This document shows, piece after piece, positions 1-8,437 of a stretch of 33,414 nt of DNA (position 1 is its first letter; the number at the start of each line of letters is the position of its first letter). Origin of the DNA: JACVRM01 sp046262315 (GTDB lineage Bacteria; Actinomycetota; Thermoleophilia; Gaiellales; Gaiellaceae); assembly GCA_046262315.1 (NCBI GenBank), contig JBHEMZ010000040.1, forward strand, positions 1 through 33,414. Direction: 5' to 3'. Below the pieces are notes generated by a model, which saw only the letters and a program-made list of their open reading frames with translations, was not told where the DNA came from and made no database searches. Both the position numbers and the translations under genes were made by a program.

Positions 1-2357
1 TCCGCAGAGTCCGTCTCGTGGCGCTCGACGAGCTGGTGGCGCGTGAGCTCGTCGCGCACGGCCTTCCGCACCGCGCCGGTGCCGCGCCCGTGGATGACGC
101 GGACGAGCGGCAGTCCGGCGAGCGCAGCATCGTCGACGAACGACCTGACCGCCTCCCGGGCCTCCTGGGCGTTCCGTCCGCGGACGTCCAGCTCGCTCGG
201 GACGTCGCCGCGGGCACCCGCCACGACGCGCACGGCGGGCTCGGGACTACCCGCAGCGTGGCCACCGCGCGAGTCCGCCTGTAGACGGGCAAGCGGGACG
301 CGCACGCGCAGGCCTCCCGAAACCACCTCCGCCTCGTCGCCGTCGATCTCCGCCACAGTTCCGCGCACGCCGAGCTCCGGCGCCTCGACGGGGTCACCCA
401 CCACGAGCGGCGTAAGGAGCGGCACGGGCTCGACCGCTCGCAGCACCTCCTCCGCGCGGGCAGCCCGCTCAGACGCTGCGCCGAGACGGCGGTCACGCTC
501 GCGCTCGGCGCGGCCTGCGGGACGGGAGGCCGCGCGGCGCCGCTCCTGCTCACGCCGTCGAGCCGCACGAATCTCGTCGCGCATGGCGGAAAGTTCCGCG
601 CGCGCCTCCCCGAGTTCGTTCTCGGCCTCGGCGCGAGCGGCTTCCCGCTCGCGCGCTGCGGAGACTCGAACCTTCTCGATCTCGTCTCGGAGCGTCGCCT
701 GCTGCTCGCGCAGCTCGGCCGCTGTGCGAAGCGCCTCGACGCGTTCCTGCTCGGCGGCCGCATGGGCGTTCGCCGCTGCGCGCTCGCCCGCCTCGGCCTC
801 CGCGAGCAGCTCCGCGATCCGCAGCCGCTCGGGTGCCACACGCGCCCGTGCGTCCGCAACGATCGCTCCGTCGAGACCGAGCTGCTCTGCGATCTGGAGC
901 GCGTGCGAGGTTCCCGGCCGGCCGAGCGCAACGCGGTACAGCGGTGCGTAGGTCTCGGGGTCGAGCCCCGTGGCCGCATTGACGACCCCTTCGGCCGCGC
1001 TCGCCCACTCCTTGACGTCCGCGTAGTGCGTCGTCACCACGGTCAGCCGCGCCTGGGCCGCGAGCCGCGCGAGCAAGGCCTGCGCGAGTGCCGCGCCCTC
1101 CACGGGATCAGTGCCGGACGCGAGCTCGTCGACGAGCACGAGCGAGCGCTGCGTCGCCGCTGCGAGAATGGCGACGAGGTTCGACAGATGCCCGGAGAAG
1201 GTCGAGAGGCTCATCTCGATCGACTGCTCGTCTCCGATATCGGCGAGCACCTGGTCGAAGACCGGCAGCGCGGCGGCGGCCGCGGGCGGGCGCAACCCAG
1301 CCTGGTGGAGAAGCGCGGTGAGGCCGAGCGTCTTGAGCGCGACGGTCTTGCCGCCCGTATTGGGACCGCTCAAAACAAGCGCTCGCAGAGGGCCGAGGTC
1401 GAGATCGATCGCCACCGCGCTCGCGGGGTCGAGCAGCGGGTGTCGCGCCCCGAGCAGCCGCACGTTCTCCGTGGGCTCGACGGCGGCACCGCGCCAGCGC
1501 CGGGAGACGACGCCGAGGGCGAGGGCGAGGTCGAGCTCCCCCACCGCCTCGACCAGGGCCTTGAGCCTGGCGGCCCGCTCGCCCACCTCGGCGGACAGCT
1601 CAAGCAGGATGCGCTCCGCCTCCTCGCGCTCCGCGCTCGCCGCTTCCGACAGCCGGTTGTTGAGCTCCACGATTGCGAACGGCTCGACGAAGAGCGTCTG
1701 TCCCGAGCTTGACGCATCGTGGACGATGCCGCGCACCTTGCCGCGCGCGCTCGCCCGGACGGCGAGCACCGGCCGCCCGCCGCGCTCGGTGACGAAATCT
1801 TCCTGGAGATGGTCGCGCAGGTCGCCGCCGCGTGCGAGCCTCCGCAGCTCCTCGGTCACACGGTGCCGACCGTCGCGCAGCTCGCCGCGCAGGCGGCGCA
1901 GGAGCGGCGAGGCGGTGTCGCGCAGGTCGGAGCCGTCTTCCTCGACGCAGCGGTCGATCGCGTCGGCGAGGGGCTCGAGCGCAGGATCGATGGGCGCGGC
2001 GACAACTCCCAGCAGGGGCGCGAACTCCGCCTGCTCCTCGAGTGAGGCCCGCGCCGCGAGCGCCACGACGACGCTCCCGGCCGCATGCCGCAGCGCGGCC
2101 GACGCCAGCACACCTCCGCGCTCGGCGTGCGCCGCTGCCTCGCGGACGTCCTCGACGCCGTGCAGTGACGGCTCGGCCGAGTTGTCGAGCAGCGCGATTG
2201 CCTCGGCGGTGAGCGCCTGGCGGTGCGCCACGACTTCGCTGTCGGGCGACGGCACCAGTGCGCGCGCCAATTCCGTCCCACGCGCGGTGGCCGTGGCGGC
2301 CGCGATCCGCTCGACAATGGCCGGGTACTCGAGAACCGCGAGGGCGTGCGAATCCAT
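1..2357 (-). CDS. mutS2: MutS2 family ATPase/Smr protein, 3' end cut by the window edge
   Basis: The minus strand reads open for 785 residues from ATG at 2357 to the left edge without a stop. Visible parts: an N-terminal MutS-type core, a Walker A (SGPNTGGKT, about residues 330-338), an ABC signature-like segment (MSLSTFSGHLSNL), a Walker B (LVLVDELASGTDP), an Ala/Glu/Arg-rich coiled coil, and a C-terminal Smr domain from about residue 722 (ELDVRGRNAQEA, then VIHGRGTGAVRKAV). That order is diagnostic of MutS2 rather than mismatch-repair MutS. Family knowledge: MutS2 binds collided ribosomes and helps split or rescue them, and it has also been linked to recombination control. The family is usually about 780-800 residues, so only a few C-terminal residues are missing. 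It lies 27 bp downstream of a Vms1-like release factor on the same strand, probably in one transcript. No strong Shine-Dalgarno precedes the ATG. Confidence 0.95.
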   Translation of the reverse strand, partial: MDSHALAVLEYPAIVERIAAATATARGTELARALVPSPDSEVVAHRQALTAEAIALLDNSAEPSLHGVEDVREAAAHAERGGVLASAALRHAAGSVVVALAARASLEEQAEFAPLLGVVAAPIDPALEPLADAIDRCVEEDGSDLRDTASPLLRRLRGELRDGRHRVTEELRRLARGGDLRDHLQEDFVTERGGRPVLAVRASARGKVRGIVHDASSSGQTLFVEPFAIVELNNRLSEAASAEREEAERILLELSAEVGERAARLKALVEAVGELDLALALGVVSRRWRGAAVEPTENVRLLGARHPLLDPASAVAIDLDLGPLRALVLSGPNTGGKTVALKTLGLTALLHQAGLRPPAAAAALPVFDQVLADIGDEQSIEMSLSTFSGHLSNLVAILAAATQRSLVLVDELASGTDPVEGAALAQALLARLAAQARLTVVTTHYADVKEWASAAEGVVNAATGLDPETYAPLYRVALGRPGTSHALQIAEQLGLDGAIVADARARVAPERLRIAELLAEAEAGERAAANAHAAAEQERVEALRTAAELREQQATLRDEIEKVRVSAAREREAARAEAENELGEARAELSAMRDEIRAARRREQERRRAASRPAGRAERERDRRLGAASERAARAEEVLRAVEPVPLLTPLVVGDPVEAPELGVRGTVAEIDGDEAEVVSGGLRVRVPLARLQADSRGGHAAGSPEPAVRVVAGARGDVPSELDVRGRNAQEAREAVRSFVDDAALAGLPLVRVIHGRGTGAVRKAVRDELTRHQLVERHETDSA

Positions 2358-2384
2358 GAGTTGAGTGTAGGGCGATGATGTTGC

Positions 2385-3020
2385 TCAGCCGGCCCCCAGC
2401 TCGGTCTCGACCTCGGCCGCGTAAACCTCGTGGATCGCACGCTCGAGCACCTGCCGGCGAGGCTCGGCCACGGCGAGGAAGTGCGGCAGAGCCTTCTCAT
2501 CGAGGGCCGCCAGCTCGCGCCGCGCGGCAATCGTCTTGCGAACCGCGAAGCGGTCGCCGCCGAGTGCGATCGCCTCGAGCCCGCTGAGCCGCGGTCCGAG
2601 CACCCGCCACGCCGTCTCCGCGGCATCCTGGATGAGCTCGCGCGCCTGCTCCTCGCGACGGCGCCGGAAGCGGTTGGCCGACGAGCCGCCCGCGCGATGG
2701 CGCCCGTACACGTTGCGCCGGCCGACCTTGGAGGCCACGAGCTCCTCGCCCGAGAAGACGCCCACCGCGTAGCCGCCCAGGCGGACGAGCAGAACACCGA
2801 CGAAGTGCTCCTCGGCCAGCGCGGCGAGCAGCGGCTCGACGTGCACGAACGCGTACTCGCCCTCGTGGGCGAGACCGAACGGCGGTCGCACGGTCACGAT
2901 CTCGTCGCCGAGCTCGAAGCGGGCGGCGCCGTCCCGGTACCGGCTCGAGCCCGTCCCGCCCTCGAGCGGCTCGAAGCGCTTGCGCACGTTGGCGCGGATG
3001 ATGTAGCGACTGGATGTCAC
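2385..3020 (-). CDS. Actinobacterial Vms1-like release factor (acVLRF1 family peptidyl-tRNA hydrolase)
   Basis: A 211-residue protein beginning with GTG at 3020 (VTSSRYIIRANVRKRF). The core segment around residues 76-135 (VLLVRLGGYAVGVFSG, then NVYGRHRAGGSSANRFRRRR) matches my recollection of the actinobacterial VLRF1 family, relatives of eRF1 and yeast Vms1 that cleave the nascent chain from tRNA on split large subunits. The reading frame stays open upstream, but coding-like sequence begins at this GTG. The stop lies 27 bp before mutS2, so the two are probably co-transcribed. Oddity: where I expect a catalytic glutamine after the Gly-Gly-x-Ser segment, this protein has Ala115-Asn116. Activity may be changed or lost, or my alignment may be off. 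Its promoter would lie in the 115-bp divergent gap facing the PDDRA-repeat gene. Confidence 0.8.
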   Translation of the reverse strand: MTSSRYIIRANVRKRFEPLEGGTGSSRYRDGAARFELGDEIVTVRPPFGLAHEGEYAFVHVEPLLAALAEEHFVGVLLVRLGGYAVGVFSGEELVASKVGRRNVYGRHRAGGSSANRFRRRREEQARELIQDAAETAWRVLGPRLSGLEAIALGGDRFAVRKTIAARRELAALDEKALPHFLAVAEPRRQVLERAIHEVYAAEVETELGAG

Positions 3021-3123
3021 GCAGATCGGGCCCGATCGTTGCAGGCGCCGCAAGTGAGTGGGAAGATCGGAGGCAGCCCCACCGTCAAGGCATTGAACGG
3101 AATGCCAGTACGCCACTGACCCG

Positions 3124-3131
3124 AAAGGAGG
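3124..3131 (+). promoter_or_regulatory. Consensus Shine-Dalgarno that fixes a GTG start
   Basis: AAAGGAGG ends four bases before GTG 3136. It is one of the best ribosome binding sites in the window and decides the start of the PDDRA-repeat gene, implying strong translation. Confidence 0.75.
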
Positions 3132-3135
3132 CGTT

Positions 3136-4128
3136 GTGCAAGAGCCAACCGCACGAGCGGCAATGGTTTCCGCGCCCGACGTGCGCGGAGGCCTGACGAC
3201 AACGGTCGCGCGTAGCCAAGTCGAGGAAGCGCTGCGGACAGACGAGCCGCCCGAGCTGATCCTCGATCTGACCCGCTTCTCCAAGGATGGAGAAGCAACG
3301 GAGCGGCGCAGCGTCGCCGTGTCGTGGGAGCGGAACGACCTCGAGGAGCTGCTTCGGCGGGCCTCGGGCGACACCGTCCAGCTCACGTTCGACCGCGCGG
3401 CGCTCGAAGAGGCGATGGACGCAGACGTCGAGGCCCACGGCTTTCGCCAGAAGGTTCTGATCCTCGCCGTCGCCGCGACGGCCGCAGCCGGCAGCGCGGC
3501 GGGCGCGCAGGCCATGCCGCTCGACGCGGCCGGCAGCGCAGGCCAGGCCGTGCAGGTCACAGCCACTGGGGGCGGAGGCCACGCGGCGCTCGAAGGGAGC
3601 GGCGGCGCAGGGCAGGCCGTCCTCGAAGGGAGCGGCGGCGCGGGGCAGGCGGTAAGTCCGGACGACCGGGCCGTCTCGTTCGCCTCGACCGCAGCCGATT
3701 CGAGCGTAAGCCCCGACGACCGCGCGGTGTCCTTCGCGGCGCCCGCAACGCCGGAGACGGGCGTCGCCCCGGACGACCGGGCGTTGTCGTTCGCCTCGAC
3801 CGCCCAGGAAGCGACCGCGAGCCCGGACGATCGGGCCGTACCGTTCGCTTCGCCGACCGCGCCTGACCAGGTGGTCAGCCCGGACGACCGTGCCTTGCCA
3901 CGGGCCACGCCCCTGGCGGCACCAGACCCGGGCCTCGGTCCGGACGACCGCGCCGTGCCGCGGAGCACTCCGGGACCGGCGCCGACGATATCCGCGTCCG
4001 ACCCTGACGGCGGATTCTCGATCGACGCGCCGAGCCCCGAGGCGGTTGCGGTGGGCGGCGCCTTCGCGCTCGCCATCACGGGCGCGGCCTTCGCCTTCGC
4101 GACGCGACGGCGGGTACGCCCCACGTAG
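3136..4128 (+). CDS. Unknown two-pass membrane protein with six PDDRA(V/L) repeats
   Basis: A 330-residue protein starting at GTG 3136. Residues 1-105 are soluble, charged and probably cytoplasmic. Residues about 106-126 form a hydrophobic Ala-rich helix. Two tandem 11-residue units LEGSGGAGQAV follow (DNA 3589-3654, 33 bp each). Residues about 174-279 hold six imperfect repeats of 17-20 residues with core SPDDRAVSFAS. A second hydrophobic helix (about 302-322) ends in RRRVRPT. The likely topology is an exposed repeat region tethered at both ends. No enzyme motif or sortase signal is visible, and I assign no function. PDDRA motifs are, from memory, common in secreted Thermoleophilia proteins. 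The gene stands alone, divergent from the release factor, and ends in a perfect 15-bp hairpin. Confidence 0.85.
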   Translation: MQEPTARAAMVSAPDVRGGLTTTVARSQVEEALRTDEPPELILDLTRFSKDGEATERRSVAVSWERNDLEELLRRASGDTVQLTFDRAALEEAMDADVEAHGFRQKVLILAVAATAAAGSAAGAQAMPLDAAGSAGQAVQVTATGGGGHAALEGSGGAGQAVLEGSGGAGQAVSPDDRAVSFASTAADSSVSPDDRAVSFAAPATPETGVAPDDRALSFASTAQEATASPDDRAVPFASPTAPDQVVSPDDRALPRATPLAAPDPGLGPDDRAVPRSTPGPAPTISASDPDGGFSIDAPSPEAVAVGGAFALAITGAAFAFATRRRVRPT

Positions 4129-4135
4129 GCAGCTC

Positions 4136-4170
4136 GCTTGCCGGAGCGCCGCTGAGGCGCTCCGGCAAGC
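4136..4170 (+). terminator. Perfect 15-bp stem-loop after the PDDRA-repeat gene
   Basis: GCTTGCCGGAGCGCC at 4136-4150 pairs perfectly with 4156-4170 across a 5-base loop, eight bases after the stop codon. There is no long T run, as is common in high-GC actinobacterial terminators. Confidence 0.75.
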
Positions 4171-4455
4171 CCGCTTTGCGAAGATCGTACGCGCCCAGCG
4201 GCCCGACGACGAAACGTCGCTCTCTGCGTTAGGTGCGCGCCGATGCACCGGGCCGAAACGTGTTCTGGGCCTACCGTGTCTCCATGGATATCGAATCGGC
4301 GCCGTGCACGCGGGATGGCCCTGGCTTGCAGCCGCAGCTGCCAGAGACCGCAGGGCATCGCGTGGATTCAGCCTGACCGATGCGGCTCGAGGAAGGCGAG
4401 ACGAAAGCGACTTTCATCGAGCGGGCGTGTGCGGCCCTGAGCAAGCTTTAGGGCA
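4171..4455. other. Non-coding gap between convergent genes
   Basis: Beyond the terminator hairpin I see no convincing coding sequence, RNA gene or repeat up to the end of the convergent dipZ gene. Short open frames here lack a ribosome binding site and recognisable composition. Confidence 0.5.
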
Positions 4456-6090
4456 CTAACCGAACGTGAACGCGTAGCCCTGCACGCCCTGCGCGAAGCG
4501 GAGCTCGAGCAGACTCAGACGCGGCACATCGAAGGAGGCCAGCGTGTAGAGGCGGGGCGTCCCGGCCACACGTACCGCGGGCAAGCGCTTGCCGTCCACC
4601 AAAACCTGCACGCGCCCCGTGCCCCCGAGCACGAGGTGGATCTTGCGCGCGACGAAACCAAGACGAAGACGCGCATGACGACCGGCCACGATGCGCGCGG
4701 GCTCGACGCGCCATTCGCCTGCGTACGCGAGCTGGTCGCGGCCGATCCGTGCCGGGAACCGGTAGGTGAAGAGCGTGTCGGGCGCGATGCCCCGGCCGGC
4801 GAACCGCTCCAGGCGGGCGTAGCCGAGGTACGACTCCGGCGTCGTCACGATCTCGGGCGTCCGGTCGGCGACCCGCGTGAGCGGCCCGCTCGCACGTTCG
4901 CCCAGCAGGCGGCGGATGGTCCGCTCCGTGACGTCGTACTCGCCCTCGCCGAAGTGGGTTCGACGGATGCGGCCGGTGCGGTCGATCAGGTACTCGGCCG
5001 GCCAGTACTCGTTCTGATACGCGCGCCACGTGCCGTAACCGTTGTCGAGGGCGACTGGGTAGCGCACGCCGAGCCGCTCGACGCTAGAACGTACATTGGC
5101 CGGCACGCGCTCGAACGCGAACTCCGGCGTATGCACGCCGACGATGACGAGGCCGTCCTTGCGATAGGCGCGGTCCCACGCCTTGCGGTGCGGCAGCGTG
5201 CGCAGGCAGTTGATGCAGGAGTACGTCCAGAAGTCGACCAGCACGACCTTGCCGCGCAGGCCGGCGATCGTCAGCGGCCGGCCGCCGGGGGTGTTCAGCC
5301 AGAGGGAGATGTCACGGAACTCGGGTGCCCGCCCGGACTCGAGCACGGCGGCGTCTGCCCCACCTGCGGCCGTCAGCCGGCGCAGCTCGCTGCGGGCGAC
5401 CGAGCTCCTCTCGATGCGATCCTGGAGTGATTGCGTGTAGCCCGGCACTGCCGTCGTGAAGTACTGGTCGACGCCGAGCGCGATTGCGACGGCCGTAACA
5501 CCGAGCACCACACCCGCCACGCGGCGCGCGCCCACTGCGTGGGCACGCATGAGCCTCATGGCGCCCGCCAGCCGCTGGGCGCCGGCGGCGAGAGCGAGCA
5601 TCGGCAGGGCGGCGCCGAGCGCATATGACCCGGTCACCGCGAAGGTCCGGCCGCCGAACTGACCGCTCGCGGAGAGAGCCGTGACCGCGGCGAGCACGGG
5701 CCCCGCGCAGGGAACGAAGACGAGGCCGAGGCTCGTGCCGAGCACGAAGCCGTTGGCGTCGACACGCGCCTGGCGCCGCGTCAGGAAGTAGAACGGCCGC
5801 TCGAGCAGGTGCGCGAGCGGCGGGATCAGCAGCGTGGCCGCGAGCACGAAGAGCAGCGTGATGGCGACGTCGCGGAGGAGGTCCTGTGGCAGCCCCAGCA
5901 GGTCGAGGAGCGATGCCCCCAGCACGGTGAAGACCGTGAAGCTGAGGACGAGGCCTCCGATGATCGCGAAGGGGCGGCCCCGCCCACCCGTCGAACCGCC
6001 AGCGAACAGGATCGGCAGCACGGGCAGCACGCACGGAGAGACGGCCGTGATGATGCCGGCCAGGAATGCGATGCCGACGAGGACGGCCAT
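4456..6090 (-). CDS. dipZ: DipZ-type protein: CcdA membrane domain + thioredoxin-like domain + C-terminal beta domain
   Basis: A 544-residue protein with ATG at 6090. Residues 1-205 are a CcdA/DsbD-like membrane domain with the paired cysteines of electron-relay helices (SPC at 20, VPC at 128). A periplasmic-side TlpA-like thioredoxin domain covers about 255-410 with Cys-X-X-Cys in FWTYSCINC (C292, C295). The C-terminal 120 residues look like the beta-rich domain of mycobacterial DipZ (YAGEWRVEPARIV). Expected role: moving electrons from cytoplasmic thioredoxin across the membrane to reduce exported proteins or cytochrome c apoproteins. At 544 residues it is shorter than M. tuberculosis DipZ. 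It is followed convergently by the PDDRA-repeat gene and lies 48 bp downstream of the histidine kinase, so it may be co-transcribed with it. Confidence 0.9.
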   Translation of the reverse strand: MAVLVGIAFLAGIITAVSPCVLPVLPILFAGGSTGGRGRPFAIIGGLVLSFTVFTVLGASLLDLLGLPQDLLRDVAITLLFVLAATLLIPPLAHLLERPFYFLTRRQARVDANGFVLGTSLGLVFVPCAGPVLAAVTALSASGQFGGRTFAVTGSYALGAALPMLALAAGAQRLAGAMRLMRAHAVGARRVAGVVLGVTAVAIALGVDQYFTTAVPGYTQSLQDRIERSSVARSELRRLTAAGGADAAVLESGRAPEFRDISLWLNTPGGRPLTIAGLRGKVVLVDFWTYSCINCLRTLPHRKAWDRAYRKDGLVIVGVHTPEFAFERVPANVRSSVERLGVRYPVALDNGYGTWRAYQNEYWPAEYLIDRTGRIRRTHFGEGEYDVTERTIRRLLGERASGPLTRVADRTPEIVTTPESYLGYARLERFAGRGIAPDTLFTYRFPARIGRDQLAYAGEWRVEPARIVAGRHARLRLGFVARKIHLVLGGTGRVQVLVDGKRLPAVRVAGTPRLYTLASFDVPRLSLLELRFAQGVQGYAFTFG

Positions 6091-6138
6091 GGGCGCCAGC
6101 CTAGGCCGTCACGTCTTACGCACCACTTAAATTCAGAC

Positions 6139-7200
6139 TCAGGACGCCGGCAGCGTGAATGACACGCGAGCGCCCCCGCCCGGCCGGTTCTCGGCCCAGA
6201 TCCGGCCGCCGTGCGCCTCGACGAGCCCGCGGGCGATCGCGAGCCCGAGCCCGGCGCCGCGCGAGGAGCGTGCGGGATCGCCGCGCCAGAAGTGCTCGAA
6301 CATGCGGCGCAGCGACTCCGGCGAGAGACCTTCGCCGGTGTCCTCAACGGTCACGCGCACCTCCTCGGCCTCGGGTTGGACACGCACGGCGATGGAGCCG
6401 TCCGACGGCGTGTGGCGCAACGCGTTCGTCAGCAGGTTGAGCAGCACGCGCTCGATCTTCTCCGGCTCGAAGCGGGCGGACACGCGCGGGTCGACGGACG
6501 CCTCGAGCGCCACGTGACGCGCCTGAGCCTCCACCTGCACGCCGCGCAGGCAGGCGTGCACCACGCCGGCGAGCTCAGCCTGGCGGAGCTCGAGGGTCAG
6601 CGCGCCGCTGTCGATGCGCGCCAGCTCGAAGAGGTCATCGACGAGCGAGGAGAGCGTGCGCACCTGGTCGTGAAGCGCGGGGAGGTAGTCCTCGATCGGA
6701 GCCAGACCGTCGTCGACCGCCTCCAGGATCGCCTGCATGTTGGCGAGCGGCGTGCGCAGGTCGTGGCTCGCCCAGGCCACCAGCTCGCGACGGGCCTCGA
6801 ACAGCCGCTCGAGGCCGGCGCCCATCTCGTTGAAGGCGACCGCAAGCGCGCGATGCTCGAGCGGCCCCCGTTCGTCCACGCGCGTGCCGAGGTCGTGCGC
6901 CAGCGCCCCCGAGGCGTGCACGAGCCGGGCGAGGCTGGCGGAGATCGAGCGGGCCACGAGCAACGCCGCGGCCACAGCGGCACAGGCCGCGCCGGCGGCG
7001 ACCACGAGGATCGTGAGGTCGTGCCCCGACTGGAACATGACCACCCCGGCCGCGACGACGGCGGCGAGCGGCAGCAGGACTCCGAGCAGCGCGAGCGCCA
7101 GGAGCTGGAGGCGCACGGTCGGCAGCCTCCGCACCGCGAACGCGGCGGCGATGCCCACGGCGAGCGTGCCCGCCGCGACGAGCAGCGCGAAGACGATCAC
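6139..7200 (-). CDS. Sensor histidine kinase
   Basis: A 353-residue membrane kinase. GTG at 7200 overlaps the response regulator stop by GTGA, a translational-coupling arrangement. Hydrophobic segments lie at about 1-24, 32-56 and 63-84, followed by a HAMP-like linker. The phosphoacceptor is H146 in WASHDLRTPL. Downstream are the N box (LLNLLTNALRHTP), G1 (VEDTGEGL), an F box (FEHFWRG) and G2 (GAGLGLAIA), a complete catalytic ATPase. The extracytoplasmic loop is very short, suggesting the input is sensed in or near the membrane. Its partner is the OmpR-type regulator immediately upstream. The signal and target genes cannot be read from sequence. The adjacent secreted redox-type genes are plausible targets, by inference. 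Confidence 0.93.
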   Translation of the reverse strand: MIVFALLVAAGTLAVGIAAAFAVRRLPTVRLQLLALALLGVLLPLAAVVAAGVVMFQSGHDLTILVVAAGAACAAVAAALLVARSISASLARLVHASGALAHDLGTRVDERGPLEHRALAVAFNEMGAGLERLFEARRELVAWASHDLRTPLANMQAILEAVDDGLAPIEDYLPALHDQVRTLSSLVDDLFELARIDSGALTLELRQAELAGVVHACLRGVQVEAQARHVALEASVDPRVSARFEPEKIERVLLNLLTNALRHTPSDGSIAVRVQPEAEEVRVTVEDTGEGLSPESLRRMFEHFWRGDPARSSRGAGLGLAIARGLVEAHGGRIWAENRPGGGARVSFTLPAS

Positions 7201-7874
7201 GGCACGAACCGGTAGCCGACGCCCCAGACCGTCTGGAGGTACCGCGGCTGCGACGGCACATCCTCGATCTTCTCGCGGAGCCGGCGGACGTGAACCGTCA
7301 CGGTGCCGGTGTCGAAGGCGGCCTCGTAGCCCCAGATGCGGCTCATCAGCTGGTCGCGGGAAAACACCTTGCGCGGATGCGTGGCGAGGAACCAGAGCAA
7401 GTCGAACTCCTTGGCGGTCAGCCGCAGCTCGCGCCCGTGGCGGCGCACCTCGCGCGTCTCCGCGTCGAGTGAGAGATCCTCGAACGTAATCCGTGCCTCG
7501 GGTGAGGAAGGCGGCTCCGCGCGGCGCAGCACCGCCCGCACGCGCGCCGAGAGCTCGCGCGGCGAGAAGGGCTTCGTCACGTAGTCGTCTGCGCCGAGAT
7601 CGAGGCCGACGACGCGGTCGGACTCCTCGCCGCGCGCGGTCAGCAGGATGACCGGCAGCGCGGAGCGCCCGCGGATCCAGCGGCAGAGGTCGAGCCCGTC
7701 GACACCGGGAAGCATGATGTCGAGCACGACCGCGTCGGGCTGGCTGCTTTCGACCAGCTCGCGCGCCTGCTCGCCGTCACCCGCCTCGAGCGTCTCGAAG
7801 CCGTCCCGCCGCAGATAGCGGACGACCATTTCGCGCACAATCGGCTCGTCGTCGACGACCAGCACCGTCGGCAT
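7197..7874 (-). CDS. OmpR/PhoB-family response regulator
   Basis: A 225-residue protein from ATG 7874. The frame remains open upstream, but receiver-domain homology begins exactly here (MPTVLVVDDEP). The receiver has acidic pair D8/D9, phosphoacceptor D52 (VVLDIMLPG), T79 (ILLTAR) and K101 (DYVTKPFS). After a short linker comes a winged-helix DNA-binding domain (LTAKEFDLLWFLATHP to TVWGVGYRF). It would activate or repress transcription when phosphorylated by the kinase encoded next to it with a 4-bp overlap. The secreted COG4315-like gene lies 89 bp upstream on the same strand and may share the transcript. Confidence 0.95.
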   Translation of the reverse strand: MPTVLVVDDEPIVREMVVRYLRRDGFETLEAGDGEQARELVESSQPDAVVLDIMLPGVDGLDLCRWIRGRSALPVILLTARGEESDRVVGLDLGADDYVTKPFSPRELSARVRAVLRRAEPPSSPEARITFEDLSLDAETREVRRHGRELRLTAKEFDLLWFLATHPRKVFSRDQLMSRIWGYEAAFDTGTVTVHVRRLREKIEDVPSQPRYLQTVWGVGYRFVP

Positions 7875-7963
7875 GGCCTCATTCTGCGCCGCGGACGCCT
7901 GCCCGCGGCGGCCGGCGGACGCGGAGCCGGGCTCCGACGGCTCTGCGTCGGCGCCGGCGAGCG

Positions 7964-8437
7964 CTAGAGCCGGACGACGAACCACCCATCCACGTCGTCG
8001 CAGAGGACCTGATTCGGCCCCTCGTGCGCATAGGTGTAGACCGGCAGGCCTTTGTGTGTGACCTGGAGCTTCCCACCGGGCCGGCGGATCACGCCGAACT
8101 TGCCGGGAATCCCCTTCACGCGCGCAGGCACCGCGGAGCGGGACCGGACGAGGAGCGGCGGCCAGGCCTTGGCGCAGGCGCCCGTGCAGCGCACCTTCCC
8201 ACCGGCGCGCTTCTCGACGTTCCAGTAGTAGAGGGCCTTGCGCTTTCGCGTGGCCAGGATGTCTCCGAAGCCCGCCGCCTTGAGCTTGATGGCCGGCGGG
8301 CGGGCCGCCTGCTCCGCTTGGACTGTGGGCGCGGGCTTGGCCGAGAGGACGGGGCTCATCGCCTCTCCGCCGGCAAGCGCGAGCGCGGGCAACGCAGCCG
8401 CGGCGAGAACGGTGACCGTGAGCGCAATCCTGTGCAT
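7964..8437 (-). CDS. Secreted COG4315-like repeat protein
   Basis: A 157-residue precursor. The start chosen is ATG 8437, preceded by GGAGGAA, rather than an upstream in-frame codon, because a signal peptide follows directly (MHRIALTVTVLAAAALPALALA). The mature part holds two units of the exported repeat family annotated as predicted lipoprotein with Yx(FWY)xxD motif: one around ALYYWNVEKRAGGKV then CTGACAKAWPPLL, and one around GLPVYTYAHEGPNQVLCDD. The canonical motif is degenerate in the first unit. There is no lipobox cysteine, so this member is probably secreted or anchored by its signal sequence. Family members often sit next to redox or two-component genes, but their biochemical role is unknown. 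It lies upstream of the two-component pair. Confidence 0.8.
   Translation of the reverse strand: MHRIALTVTVLAAAALPALALAGGEAMSPVLSAKPAPTVQAEQAARPPAIKLKAAGFGDILATRKRKALYYWNVEKRAGGKVRCTGACAKAWPPLLVRSRSAVPARVKGIPGKFGVIRRPGGKLQVTHKGLPVYTYAHEGPNQVLCDDVDGWFVVRL

Noticed and set aside
1111..2364. Long plus-strand open frame (417 residues)
   Set aside because: Ser/Arg/Ala-rich shadow of mutS2, which shows intact family motifs on the other strand.
3589..3980. CRISPR-like repeat array
   Set aside because: The repeats are in frame, degenerate at the third codon position and lie inside a protein gene, so they are protein repeats, not CRISPR.
2385..4358. 657-residue minus-strand frame including the release factor
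   Set aside because: Everything upstream of GTG 3020 is antisense to the PDDRA-repeat gene, with its strong ribosome binding site and repeats. Only the last 211 residues are coding.
4171..4455. Small plus-strand gene at 4243-4440
   Set aside because: No ribosome binding site, no recognisable composition or domain, and it starts beyond a strong terminator.
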